From contig CANPBX010000016.1 in assembly GCA_947572385.1 (NCBI GenBank), positions 1 to 45,430 of the forward strand: a stretch of DNA of 45,430 nt, given 5' to 3'. Origin of the DNA: an uncultured Clostridia bacterium (GTDB taxonomy: Bacteria > Bacillota > Clostridia > Oscillospirales > Acutalibacteraceae). Position 1 is the stretch's first letter. Each line of letters opens with the position of its first letter. Positions 25,937-34,130 of the stretch are shown in pieces. Below the pieces are notes generated by a model, which saw only the letters and a program-made list of their open reading frames with translations, did no database searches and was not told the origin of the DNA. A program made the translations under genes and the position numbers.

Positions 25937-27607
25937 ATGCCGGACTGTTTGCGGTTAAAAAAATCCAACTGTAAAAACTGCTATAAATGTATCCGCCACT
26001 GCCCGGTGAAAGCTATACGCTTTTCCGGCAGCCAGGCCCATATCATCAGTGACGAATGCATCCTCTGCGGGCAGTGCTTTGTGGTATGCCCGCAGAACGC
26101 CAAGGAGATAGTGGATGAGACCGAGAAGGTAAAGGTCTTTATGCAGAGCGGTGACCCTGTGATAGTCAGTCTCGCTCCGTCATTTATAGCCAATTTCCCC
26201 GGTGTGGGCATTGGGTCTATGAGAAAGGCCTTAAAGCAGCTGGGCTTCTTCGATGTAGAGGAGACCGCCCTGGGCGCAACTATGGTCAAAACCGAGTATG
26301 ACCGAATGCTCAAAGAGGATAAGCGTGATGTGGTTATCAGCTCCTGCTGCCACTCGGTAAACCTGCTTATCCAAAAGCATTTCCCTGCGGCCTTAGAGTT
26401 CCTGGCTGACATTGATTCCCCCATGATGGCCCACTGCAAGGACATTAAGCGCCGCATTCCCAATGCAAAGACTGTCTTTATCGGGCCTTGCGTCGCCAAA
26501 AAGGACGAGGCTGCCCGCTATGAAGGCATTGTGGACAGTGTGCTTACCTTTGAGGAGCTGAGCCAGTGGCTCGATTCCGCAGGCATCAAGCTGGAGCAGG
26601 AGGTAGATTCAGAGGAGTGCAGCCGTGCGCGCTTTTTCCCGACCACAGGCGGCATCCTAAAGACAATGGAGCTTAATGCTCCTGGCTATGCTTACCTGGC
26701 GTTGGACGGCGCGGAAAACTGTATTGCGGCGCTGAAGGACATTACAGACGGCAAGCTGCATAACTGCTTTATTGAAATGTCAGTCTGCGCCGGCAGCTGC
26801 ATTGGCGGCCCTGTGATGGAGAGGCATTCGCCTGTAAGGGATTATGTTGCGGTGTCTGGCTATGCCGGGGAGAGGGACTTTGAGGTCAGGCAGCCTGAAC
26901 CAAAGTCAATGCGCAAGCAGTTTGCATATCTTGAGATGCAAAACCGTATGCCAACCGAGGCAGAGATAAATACCGCCCTGCGCCAGATGGGTAAGTTCAA
27001 GCCGTCTCAGGAGTTGAACTGTGGCTCCTGCGGCTATAACACCTGCCGTGAGAAGGCTATTGCTGTATGCCAAGGTAAGGCTGAGATATCCATGTGCCTG
27101 CCCTTCCTGAAGGATAAAGCTGAGGGCTTCTCTGATGCCATAGTCAACAATACCCCGAATGGCCTCATTGTGCTCAACGAGGATTTGGAAGTACAGCAGA
27201 TAAACAATAAGGCCAGGAAGATAATGAACATACGCTCTGCATCAGATGTGCTGGGTGAGCCGGTGGTGAGGATACTTGACCCCACTGTGTTCCTAAACGT
27301 GCTGAATTCCAAACGGGATGTGCGCGATGAAAAGGTATATCTGGCCGAATATAAGTGCTATGTTGAGCAGTCGGTAGTCTATGATCGCGACCTGCATCTG
27401 CTTATTGGGATTATGCGCGACATAACTGATGAGCAGCTTGATAAGGAAAAGAAAGAAAGCATCAGCCGGCAGACGGTGGAGGTCGCCGACAAGGTGGTAG
27501 AGAAGCAAATGCGCATTGTCCAGGATATTGCAAGTCTGCTGGGCGAGACAGCTGCCGAGACAAAGATTGCGCTGACAAAGCTGAAGGAGTCAATCACTGA
27601 TGAATGA
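25937..27607 (+). CDS. Sensory-type [FeFe]-hydrogenase with PAS domain (HydS / group C-like)
   Basis: A 556-residue multidomain protein. Order: two [4Fe-4S] sites (Cys12/15/18/22 and Cys41/44/47/51); an H-cluster domain with Cys138 (SSCCHS), Cys185 (GPCVAKK), Cys284 and Cys288 (SVCAGSC); a further Fe-S module (Cys362, 365, 370, 387; C-x2-C-x4-C-x16-C); a PAS domain (about 396-500); and a helical tail. It has no kinase or cyclase output domain. The H-cluster loops differ from catalytic enzymes (P to H after CC; MPC to GPC; MAC to SVC), as in putative H2-sensing group C proteins. It overlaps the PP2C gene by 8 bp, which suggests signal transfer to that phosphatase. Function is inferred from family and context. 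Confidence 0.85.
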   Translation: MPDCLRLKKSNCKNCYKCIRHCPVKAIRFSGSQAHIISDECILCGQCFVVCPQNAKEIVDETEKVKVFMQSGDPVIVSLAPSFIANFPGVGIGSMRKALKQLGFFDVEETALGATMVKTEYDRMLKEDKRDVVISSCCHSVNLLIQKHFPAALEFLADIDSPMMAHCKDIKRRIPNAKTVFIGPCVAKKDEAARYEGIVDSVLTFEELSQWLDSAGIKLEQEVDSEECSRARFFPTTGGILKTMELNAPGYAYLALDGAENCIAALKDITDGKLHNCFIEMSVCAGSCIGGPVMERHSPVRDYVAVSGYAGERDFEVRQPEPKSMRKQFAYLEMQNRMPTEAEINTALRQMGKFKPSQELNCGSCGYNTCREKAIAVCQGKAEISMCLPFLKDKAEGFSDAIVNNTPNGLIVLNEDLEVQQINNKARKIMNIRSASDVLGEPVVRILDPTVFLNVLNSKRDVRDEKVYLAEYKCYVEQSVVYDRDLHLLIGIMRDITDEQLDKEKKESISRQTVEVADKVVEKQMRIVQDIASLLGETAAETKIALTKLKESITDE

Positions 27608-28772
27608 CCTTTGTGCTGATATCGGGTATAAGAGCATCAACCACTATGGCGAGCAGCTATGCGGCGACCATGTGGATGTGATAGAGCAGGGAGACAACTC
27701 CACCGTTGTGGTGCTGGCAGACGGCCTTGGCAGCGGCGTGAAGGCCAGCATTCTCTCCACGCTTACATCAAAGATAATCTCTACAATGATGGCAGCAGGT
27801 ATGCCCCTGGAGGAGTGTGTCTCTGCGGTGGCGGCGACACTGCCGGTCAGCTCGGAGCATGGTGTAGCCTACTCTACTTTTACTATAATACACCTTTTGA
27901 ACAATCAGACTGCCGAGCTGATACAGTATGATAACCCACACGTTATACTGTTAAGGGATGGGGTGAACTACGACTATCCCAAGACTGAGATGAACATAGG
28001 CGGCAAGCAGATATTCAAGTCGTCCATACCTTTAAGGGAGAACGACGCTTTTATTGCCATGAGCGATGGATGCCCACATGCTGGAATCGGAATAGAGTAC
28101 AATTTCGGATGGGCCATTGAGGATATCACTAGCTTTATGGAGACCATCATCCTTGCCGGATATACGGCAAAGACCCTTTCAACTATGCTGGTAGACGAGT
28201 GCTATAAGCTGTATGGGGGGGAGCCAAAGGATGATGTTACCTCGTGCGTAGTGCGCATCCGCAAGCGCGAACCCATGAACCTGCTGTTTGGACCGCCTTC
28301 CAACCGCGACGACTGTGACAGGATGATGAGCTTGTTCTTCTCCAAGGAGGGCAAGCATATCATCTGCGGCGGTACCACCTCTACTATAGCATCACAGTTC
28401 CTGCGCAAGCCGCTGAAGCCAAGCCTCAACTTTGAGGGCTCAGACCTGCCGCCCACTGCAGAGCTGGAGGGAGTGGATCTGGTAACTGAGGGCGTTATAA
28501 CTATAGCCAGAGTGCTTGAGTATGCCAAGGACTACCTAAAGGACAACGACAGGTATGAGGACTGGGGCATGAAGCGGGACGGCGCTGCTCTCATAAGCCG
28601 CTTCCTGTTTGAGGAGGCTACAGACATAAACTTCTTTGTGGGACGGGCAATAAACCCGGCCCACCAGAACCCTGACCTGCCAATAACCTTCAGCATCAAA
28701 ATGAGTCTTGCTGAGGAACTGGTAGATTGCCTGCGGCAGATGGGCAAAAGGGTAAAGGTAAGCTATTTTTAA
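27600..28772 (+). CDS. PP2C/SpoIIE-type serine phosphatase with extra C-terminal domain
   Basis: A 390-residue protein. Residues 1 to about 223 form a SpoIIE-like PP2C phosphatase: metal-binding Asp41-Gly42 (LADGLGSG), Asp156 (AMSDG) and Asp211/Asp212 (DDVTS) are present. It would remove phosphate from Ser/Thr residues of a target protein. Residues about 224-390 form an additional conserved-looking domain (GPPSNRDDCDRMM, then HIICGGTTSTIASQFL) that I do not recognise. The gene overlaps the sensory hydrogenase gene by 8 bp and is followed 12 nt later by a second hydrogenase, so it is the likely output of the PAS/H-cluster sensor. The target protein is unknown; no anti-sigma factor antagonist is encoded nearby. 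Confidence 0.85.
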   Translation: MNDLCADIGYKSINHYGEQLCGDHVDVIEQGDNSTVVVLADGLGSGVKASILSTLTSKIISTMMAAGMPLEECVSAVAATLPVSSEHGVAYSTFTIIHLLNNQTAELIQYDNPHVILLRDGVNYDYPKTEMNIGGKQIFKSSIPLRENDAFIAMSDGCPHAGIGIEYNFGWAIEDITSFMETIILAGYTAKTLSTMLVDECYKLYGGEPKDDVTSCVVRIRKREPMNLLFGPPSNRDDCDRMMSLFFSKEGKHIICGGTTSTIASQFLRKPLKPSLNFEGSDLPPTAELEGVDLVTEGVITIARVLEYAKDYLKDNDRYEDWGMKRDGAALISRFLFEEATDINFFVGRAINPAHQNPDLPITFSIKMSLAEELVDCLRQMGKRVKVSYF

Positions 28773-28784
28773 GGAGGGTGCCAA

Positions 28785-30224
28785 GTGAACCAACCAAATC
28801 AACTGAAAAGGTTTGACACCAAGGTACAGTACCTGAAATATAAAGTCCTACGGGAGACGGCCCGGATGGCTTGGGAGGACCGGCTGCTGGAGGGGATGAT
28901 GGACATACCAAAAATCATCGTTCCCGGTAAGGAGCCTACAATGCGCTGCTGTGTCTATAAGGAGCGCGCGATTTTGGCTGAGCGAGTCAAGATGGCAATG
29001 GGCGGCCATGCGGATAATCCCAATATTATAGAGGTAATAGACATAGCCTGTGATGAGTGTCCTGCCGCAGGTTACGAGGTCACAGATTCATGCCGCGGCT
29101 GCCTTGCGCACCGCTGCGAGGATGTATGCCGCAGGGGTGCTATCTCCTTCGACCATAACCACGTGGCCCATATCGATAAGAGTAAGTGTGTTGAGTGCGG
29201 ACAGTGCGCGAAGGTCTGCCCCTATTCGGCTATTGTTGACCGCAAGCGCCCGTGTCAGGTGGCATGCAAGGTCAAGGCTATCTCTATCAATGAGAACAAT
29301 GCGGCGGCTATCGACGATGAGAAGTGCATACAGTGCGGTGCATGCGTGTATCAGTGCCCGTTCGGTGCGGTGACGGACAAGTCCTTTATGCTCAACGTAA
29401 TCGATATGCTGAAAAAGAGCGAGGACAATAAGAACTATAAGGTGTACGCGGTGGTTGCGCCGTCGATCTCCAGTCAGTTTGTCTATGCGAACCTGGGACA
29501 GGTTATTACAGGGCTAAAGAAGATGGGCTTCTTCACCGTAATTGAGGCGGCGCTGGGCGCCGATATGGTGGCTATGAGCGAATCTCGGGAGTTGGCGGAG
29601 AAAGGATTCCTGACGAGCTCATGCTGTCCGGCGTTTGTGTCGTACGTCAAGTCGGCGTTCCCGGAGCTAAAGGAGAATATTTCTCATAACCTGTCGCCAA
29701 TGGCAGCACTGGCGGAGTATCTGAAGAAGACCGACCCAACCGGCAAGGTGGTGTTTATTGGTCCGTGCACAGCTAAAAAGGCCGAGGCCAGGCAGGAGCG
29801 TGTGCGCCCGCTTATTGATGCGGTACTTACTTTCGAGGAACTTCAGGCCCTGTTCGACAGCATGGATATGGATATTACGACCCTTGAGGAGGACGTGCTG
29901 GACAACGCCTCCTACTATGGCCGTATCTTTGCCCGCTCTGGCGGTGTGTCTGACGCTGTGGCACAGGCGATGAAGGAACAAGGAATTGAGTTTGACTTGA
30001 AGGCGGTACCATGCGATGGTATCGAGGCCTGCCGTATGGCCCTGCTGAAGAAATCCAAGAACGCTTTAGCTGGAAATTTCATTGAGGGCATGGCCTGTAA
30101 CGGCGGGTGTATCGGCGGCGCAGGCTGTCTGACCCACGGCGAGAAAAACAAGGCTGAGGTCGACAAGTACGGTAAAGAAGCCATGGAAAAGACTATTGGC
30201 GATGCCGTATCTATTCTGCAATAA
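28785..30224 (+). CDS. Monomeric [FeFe]-hydrogenase (group B-like)
   Basis: A 479-residue iron-only hydrogenase expected to make or use H2 with ferredoxin. The H-cluster ligands are in the usual loops: TSSCCP (Cys280/281), GPCTAKK (Cys328), EGMACNGGC (Cys438/442), so the active site looks catalytically complete. Before it are several Fe-S sites: Cys103/106/111/115, Cys135/138/141/145 and Cys181/184/187/191. Length and N-terminal pattern fit the ferredoxin-type group B of clostridia. The start is GTG at 28785 with AAGGAGGGTG just upstream, overlapping the stop of the phosphatase gene. The maturation genes hydE, hydF and hydG are not in the window. Confidence 0.92.
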   Translation: MNQPNQLKRFDTKVQYLKYKVLRETARMAWEDRLLEGMMDIPKIIVPGKEPTMRCCVYKERAILAERVKMAMGGHADNPNIIEVIDIACDECPAAGYEVTDSCRGCLAHRCEDVCRRGAISFDHNHVAHIDKSKCVECGQCAKVCPYSAIVDRKRPCQVACKVKAISINENNAAAIDDEKCIQCGACVYQCPFGAVTDKSFMLNVIDMLKKSEDNKNYKVYAVVAPSISSQFVYANLGQVITGLKKMGFFTVIEAALGADMVAMSESRELAEKGFLTSSCCPAFVSYVKSAFPELKENISHNLSPMAALAEYLKKTDPTGKVVFIGPCTAKKAEARQERVRPLIDAVLTFEELQALFDSMDMDITTLEEDVLDNASYYGRIFARSGGVSDAVAQAMKEQGIEFDLKAVPCDGIEACRMALLKKSKNALAGNFIEGMACNGGCIGGAGCLTHGEKNKAEVDKYGKEAMEKTIGDAVSILQ

Positions 30225-30238
30225 AGATATTTGAATTG

Positions 30239-30282
30239 AAAAGCAGAGAGCTCTATGATCTAGGCTTCTGCTTTTCTTTTTT
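30239..30282 (+). terminator. Terminator of the hydrogenase operon
   Basis: AAAAGCAGA (30239-30247) pairs with TCTGCTTTT (30267-30275), followed by CTTTTTT. It lies 14 nt after the stop codon. Confidence 0.82.
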
Positions 30283-30328
30283 GTCTATTTTCACAAATCT
30301 ATAAGGTGAATTTTAGTTAGATAGCTTA

Positions 30329-30357
30329 TTGAATATGGAGATGGGTTAGTATACAAT
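30329..30357 (+). promoter_or_regulatory. Promoter of the dockerin-like protein gene
   Basis: TTGAAT (30329-30334), 17-bp spacer, TACAAT (30352-30357). The start would be near 30364, about 47 nt before the ATG. Confidence 0.65.
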
Positions 30358-30410
30358 ATATAGTAGATTGTAGCTTTGGGTAGTATGTAGAAATATTGTG
30401 GGGGTTTAGC

Positions 30411-32024
30411 ATGAAGCATAGAAGAAAACAAGCATGTTTTACATGGCTGGGTAAGTGGAGAATATTTCTTATTTTAGCACTGATTTTTGCTCTCAGCATT
30501 ATTCTCATTGCCGGAGGCAATAACGAGGTGCCGGTACAGGTTATAGGCGATGATGTGGAGCTTCGGGTGTTCGGCAGATATGAAAATAATATTGTGATGC
30601 TTTTAGAGGATTCCGGCAAGTTGCTTGCGTACTATAAGGATAGTTCTAGTACGGACGGCAAGCTGACTACCGTAGAGGTTGTAGAAGATGGCAGGGCATT
30701 TTTCCTGGATGGTGGCACTTTGGGAATTGGGCAGTGCGATGAAATGAGTTTTAATACGTCGCTCTATTCTTTGGAATCACACTTGCAAAATCTCAAAGTG
30801 GATATGCATGGGCTATTTCCAGAGGAGAGTGACAAGCTGGTCTTTTCCAATACAGGTACTGAGCAGGGTACACATGAGTACATAATATATATACTTTCAT
30901 CAAACGGAGAGCTGTGGCAGTGTGAATCGCTCTCAGAGCCGGAGGAAACAGGGATTTCGGACGTTGAATTTCTTGACTCAACACAAGGCGGCTGGGTCTA
31001 TATGTACACTGATGGAGTTTTGTATCGCTGGAGAGGCAGTGATATGGATGGCAGTGAACTGTTCCTAGACGCACCTTGCCCAAGCAAACTGGTGGGGGAT
31101 GATGTATATATAGATGAAGCAGGAATGATAGTGAGAATTAGAGACGGGAGCATTGAGCAGGCAGCAGTTGACATTGATGTACTGAATCCTCTCGCCTGTC
31201 TAGGGACAGACAGCTACCTGCTCGCAGCAGACAGTTCCGGTGTGGTTCACAAGTACGACTGGTCTGGTGAAGAAGTCATTGAGGTCGAAACAGCTAGCAC
31301 CGAGGGTTATGTCTGCGGGATAGTAGAGGACTATGCGCTCATAATTAAAGACGAAATGTTATGCCTGACAAGGCTTATATTCCGTGAACTGGGTAGTGAG
31401 CCTGAGCCGACACCTGAGCCAACAGATAATCCGAGCGAGACTGAGGAGCCCAGCCCAGAACCAACGGATGAGCCAACCCCGAGTAATGGTGAGGAAGATC
31501 TACCAAGCTCAGAACCCGAGAGCAGCAGTGAGCCTGAGCCCAGCAATGAACCGGAAGAAAGCCCCGAACCTACACCTGGCGGGAACGATGAGGTAGGCAA
31601 GATAATTGAGCGATGCAGGTTTAGGGAATTGAGCGGCAATGATGGCAAATATATCTCCGTGTTGAGCGGCTCGAGAATATCAGATTTGAGAAAAATTTAT
31701 GCCCCGCAAAGCATAGAAGCTTTCAATCAGGACGGCGGTGCTATACATGAAGCTATGCTGAAGACAGGGATGAAAATCAGGCTTCCGTATGGCGATGGTG
31801 GTGGGGATGAAATCACGATAGTTATTCGGGCAGATTGCACCGGCGATGGGAAGGTGCTGGAGTCTGACATCGTGTTCGCTTCATTGTATTATCTGGATGT
31901 CCAGGAGGTTGAAACTGAGGCACAGTATCTGGCGATGGATATGAATGAGGATGGGGATGTCACTATACATGATCTTCCAGGGATAGCTACTGAGATCAAG
32001 CGCATGGAAAGTAAGATATCTTAA
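30411..32024 (+). CDS. Membrane-anchored extracellular protein with C-terminal dockerin-like domain
   Basis: A 537-residue protein. A basic N-terminus and one hydrophobic helix (about 16-36) look like an uncleaved anchor. Residues about 40-325 form an acidic, beta-rich region of unknown fold. A Pro/Glu/Ser/Thr linker (about 329-391, repeats of PEPT) leads to a module (about 395-470) of the kind that often precedes dockerins, then two EF-hand-like calcium loops (DCTGDGKV and DMNEDGDV, about 474-530). The C-terminal pair fits a type I dockerin, which binds cohesin domains. ATG at 30411 has a GGGGG site. No cohesin, scaffoldin or glycosidase gene is near, so the partner is unknown. Confidence 0.75.
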   Translation: MKHRRKQACFTWLGKWRIFLILALIFALSIILIAGGNNEVPVQVIGDDVELRVFGRYENNIVMLLEDSGKLLAYYKDSSSTDGKLTTVEVVEDGRAFFLDGGTLGIGQCDEMSFNTSLYSLESHLQNLKVDMHGLFPEESDKLVFSNTGTEQGTHEYIIYILSSNGELWQCESLSEPEETGISDVEFLDSTQGGWVYMYTDGVLYRWRGSDMDGSELFLDAPCPSKLVGDDVYIDEAGMIVRIRDGSIEQAAVDIDVLNPLACLGTDSYLLAADSSGVVHKYDWSGEEVIEVETASTEGYVCGIVEDYALIIKDEMLCLTRLIFRELGSEPEPTPEPTDNPSETEEPSPEPTDEPTPSNGEEDLPSSEPESSSEPEPSNEPEESPEPTPGGNDEVGKIIERCRFRELSGNDGKYISVLSGSRISDLRKIYAPQSIEAFNQDGGAIHEAMLKTGMKIRLPYGDGGGDEITIVIRADCTGDGKVLESDIVFASLYYLDVQEVETEAQYLAMDMNEDGDVTIHDLPGIATEIKRMESKIS

Positions 32025-32042
32025 TAAGATCGAGTTTGTGAG

Positions 32043-32083
32043 AGCAGCCGTGATACCTGATGAAGGTGTTACGGCTGCTTTTG
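32043..32083 (+). terminator. Terminator of the dockerin-like protein gene
   Basis: AGCAGCCGT (32043-32051) pairs with ACGGCTGCT (32071-32079) and the pairing can continue inwards (GATACCT/AGGTGTT with wobbles), followed by TTTTGAT. Confidence 0.78.
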
Positions 32084-32290
32084 ATGTTCGAGATAGGGGA
32101 GAGAGAGGGCTGTAAAGAGAATAGCTTTACAGTATAAATAATAGCTGTTTTTGGTGACAGAATAAGTATACACGCTCATTTTTGGCGAGTTACCATAATA
32201 ATCGAAGCTCGGTATGCATTGGTTTACATAATGAAATTAACATAAAGAGCGAGAGATTGCAGTGAAAAGGTAAAAATATTCGTTTTCCTC
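32084..32290. other. Intergenic stretch, nothing assigned
   Basis: About 200 bases with no gene. The only clear local structure is a short hairpin in which CTGTAAAG (32110-32117) pairs with CTTTACAG (32125-32132). The part to the right is covered by the promoter and RNA candidate entries. Confidence 0.5.
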
Positions 32291-32319
32291 TTGCAAAATC
32301 CTTCCATTTGTATTATAGT
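32291..32319 (+). promoter_or_regulatory. Promoter inside the spoIIM upstream region
   Basis: TTGCAA (32291-32296), 17-bp spacer, TATAGT (32314-32319). The start would be near 32326, exactly where the closing stem of the structured RNA candidate begins. It is 245 nt before the spoIIM start codon, so it either drives a separate small RNA or a long leader. Confidence 0.55.
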
Positions 32320-32325
32320 AGTATA

Positions 32326-32456
32326 TACAGGGACAAGCCGTAAGATTTATGCTGGTATCCAGCTGTGATCTCAACATTTTAACATGAGTTGTTGAAAACA
32401 CGCCGTGCGCCACGACGTGATAGGTGCAAATGATGAATATACCGATAACCCCTGTA
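32326..32456 (+). ncRNA. Possible structured RNA upstream of spoIIM
   Basis: The ends pair exactly (TACAGGG 32326-32332 with CCCTGTA 32450-32456) and enclose three hairpins: GCTGG-TAT-CCAGC (32351-32363); TCAACA/TGTTGA (32371-32376 with 32390-32395); and CACGCCGTG-CGC-CACGACGTG (32399-32419, eight pairs and one mismatch). A promoter ends just before the 5' side. No open frame fits. It matches no riboswitch or RNA family that I recognise. The structure was drawn by eye and not computed, so this is a candidate only. Confidence 0.35.
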
Positions 32457-32509
32457 AACCTAGGTTGCTAATAAATTTTGAATACTTTTTCATTTTGCCC
32501 TTCTTCTGA

Positions 32510-32538
32510 GAATAAACTGTATTCTCAAGACATAGTCA
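32510..32538 (+). promoter_or_regulatory. Possible sigma-E-type (sporulation) promoter of spoIIM
   Basis: GAATAAAC (32510-32517), 13-bp spacer, CATAGTCA (32531-32538) resemble the sigma-E elements GAATAATT and CATACAnT; the CATA core and most of the -35 match. The start near 32546 would leave about 18 nt before the spoIIM ATG. B. subtilis spoIIM is sigma-E dependent, which supports the call. It overlaps a short hairpin (TGAGAATA 32507-32514 with TATTCTCA 32520-32527). Confidence 0.45.
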
Positions 32539-32563
32539 TTTTAACAAAGGAAGGAGTGGCACT

Positions 32564-33169
32564 ATGAAAAAAGAGGATCACTTATTTGATGTGCAGTTTC
32601 TGGAACGGTTTTCGGTTCGTCCTGTGTTTTTACTACTCAGCGTGAGTTTCATTTGTGGTATCACTATAGCTGGGATCGCTGTAAAGGTGTTTAGCTTGCT
32701 AGGCGATAGGATAATAATGCCGCTGTTTTTCTCGGGTATTCCACTCCTTGGCTCAAGCTTTTTGCCATGTTTTTCGTCTGTACTGCTGAACGGATTGATT
32801 AGCCTAATTGGTGTGTTCCTGCTGGGTGTTACGGCTTTTGGAGCTTTTGGTATACCGGTGCTTATGTTCTGTAAAGGGGCATCTGTGGCTGTGAGCGTGC
32901 TCTTTCTACTTGACGGCAAGAGTCTCGCAGAGTTATGGCGTTCAGCCGTCTGCTTTACTCCTGCAGCGGCTGCGGTCTCACTTCTCTTGATTCTCTTTGC
33001 AACTAGAGCGTTTGTTTTTTCCGGTGGCCTTGCCAGGGCGGGATTTTCAATGTGCCAAGAGACTTTGGATTTTCAGCTCTACTTTAAGGATTTTATGTGT
33101 TTTATTAGCTTTTTGGTGGCGGTGTCCGTTGTCGGTGGATTGTTGGCCTCTATTTATGGAATGATTTAG
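32564..33169 (+). CDS. spoIIM: Stage II sporulation protein M (SpoIIM)
   Basis: A 201-residue membrane protein with about five hydrophobic spans and the family's Phe/Leu-rich pattern (VFLLLSVSFICGITIAGIAV, later GVTAFGAFGIPVLMFCKGAS). SpoIIM joins SpoIID and SpoIIP in the mother-cell machine that thins septal peptidoglycan and drives engulfment of the forespore. The ATG follows AAGGAAGGAG by 8 nt. The next gene is a XerD-like recombinase; spoIIM lies near ripX/xerD in Bacillus as well, which supports the identification. It strongly suggests an endospore-forming host. Confidence 0.85.
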   Translation: MKKEDHLFDVQFLERFSVRPVFLLLSVSFICGITIAGIAVKVFSLLGDRIIMPLFFSGIPLLGSSFLPCFSSVLLNGLISLIGVFLLGVTAFGAFGIPVLMFCKGASVAVSVLFLLDGKSLAELWRSAVCFTPAAAAVSLLLILFATRAFVFSGGLARAGFSMCQETLDFQLYFKDFMCFISFLVAVSVVGGLLASIYGMI

Positions 33170-33207
33170 CCAGGCCGGATTTGTAAATGAGGAAGGTGTT
33201 TAAATTG

Positions 33208-34098
33208 ATGCAAGATTATTACTCAATGTTCAGCGAGTTTCTGTCTAGGGAAAAACCTAACTCAGTGAATACCCGTGAATCGTATCTGCGGGATACCATG
33301 AATTACCTATCATATCTTTCAAAGATCGACATCACTCCGTTAAAGGCTGATGAGAGGGATGTCCAGGGATTTGTGGACCATCTTCAGGAGATGAACCGCT
33401 CTCCAACGACCATTTCCCGAAATTTGGCATCTGTCAGGTGTTTCTATAAATTTCTCATTTATAAAGATTTGGTGGACTCTAACCCTGCAAGAGGCATTAG
33501 GATAGGCAAGACAGAGAAGAAACTGCCTCAGGTTCTACAGGGCGACGAGATCGAGCTGTTGCTGGCACAACCGGATACCACCGAGCCGAAGGGATGCAGG
33601 GATAAGGCTATGCTTGAACTGCTCTATGCTACCGGTATCAGGGCTTCAGAGCTGATAAATTTAGATATTGAAGATATTAACCTGCGCTCCGGAGTCCTTT
33701 ATTGCCGGGGAAACAAGGGGGTGCGTACCATACCGGTATACCCATCGGCGGTGGTATCTGTATCTGACTATATCTACCGTATGCGCGGACTGATTGCCGG
33801 TCCGGGCGGCGGCGGTGCATTATTTGTAAATCTTAACGGTGGTCGTCTTACCCGCCAGGGCTTCTGGAAAATCGTCAAAAGCTACGCTGTGGAGGCCGGC
33901 ATTACCAAGGAAATAACGCCGCACACCATCCGTCACTCATTCGCGCTGCACCTTTTGGAGAATGGAGCATCGGTTAAAGATATTCAGGCCATGATGGGAC
34001 ATGCTGATATTTCGTCTACTCAGGTGTACGTGCAGCTGCTGGACAACCATGTTCAGCAGGTATACCGTGACTGCCATCCCAAGGCAAAATTGGGTTAA
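33208..34098 (+). CDS. xerD: Tyrosine recombinase XerD-like
   Basis: A 296-residue site-specific recombinase, the usual XerD length. The N-terminal core-binding domain spans about 1-90 and the catalytic domain the rest: Arg in ATGIRASEL, Lys in the CRGNKGVRT turn, HTIRHSFA (His-x-x-Arg), and GHADISSTQVYVQL with the nucleophilic Tyr. It resolves chromosome dimers at dif with XerC. The ATG at 33208 is preferred because AGGAAGGTG lies 9 nt before it; the ATG at 33187 has no ribosome site. It is 38 nt downstream of spoIIM on the same strand. Confidence 0.92.
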   Translation: MQDYYSMFSEFLSREKPNSVNTRESYLRDTMNYLSYLSKIDITPLKADERDVQGFVDHLQEMNRSPTTISRNLASVRCFYKFLIYKDLVDSNPARGIRIGKTEKKLPQVLQGDEIELLLAQPDTTEPKGCRDKAMLELLYATGIRASELINLDIEDINLRSGVLYCRGNKGVRTIPVYPSAVVSVSDYIYRMRGLIAGPGGGGALFVNLNGGRLTRQGFWKIVKSYAVEAGITKEITPHTIRHSFALHLLENGASVKDIQAMMGHADISSTQVYVQLLDNHVQQVYRDCHPKAKLG

Positions 34099-34130
34099 AC
34101 AAATACAATGTATAGTTAGGAGCTGATTTT

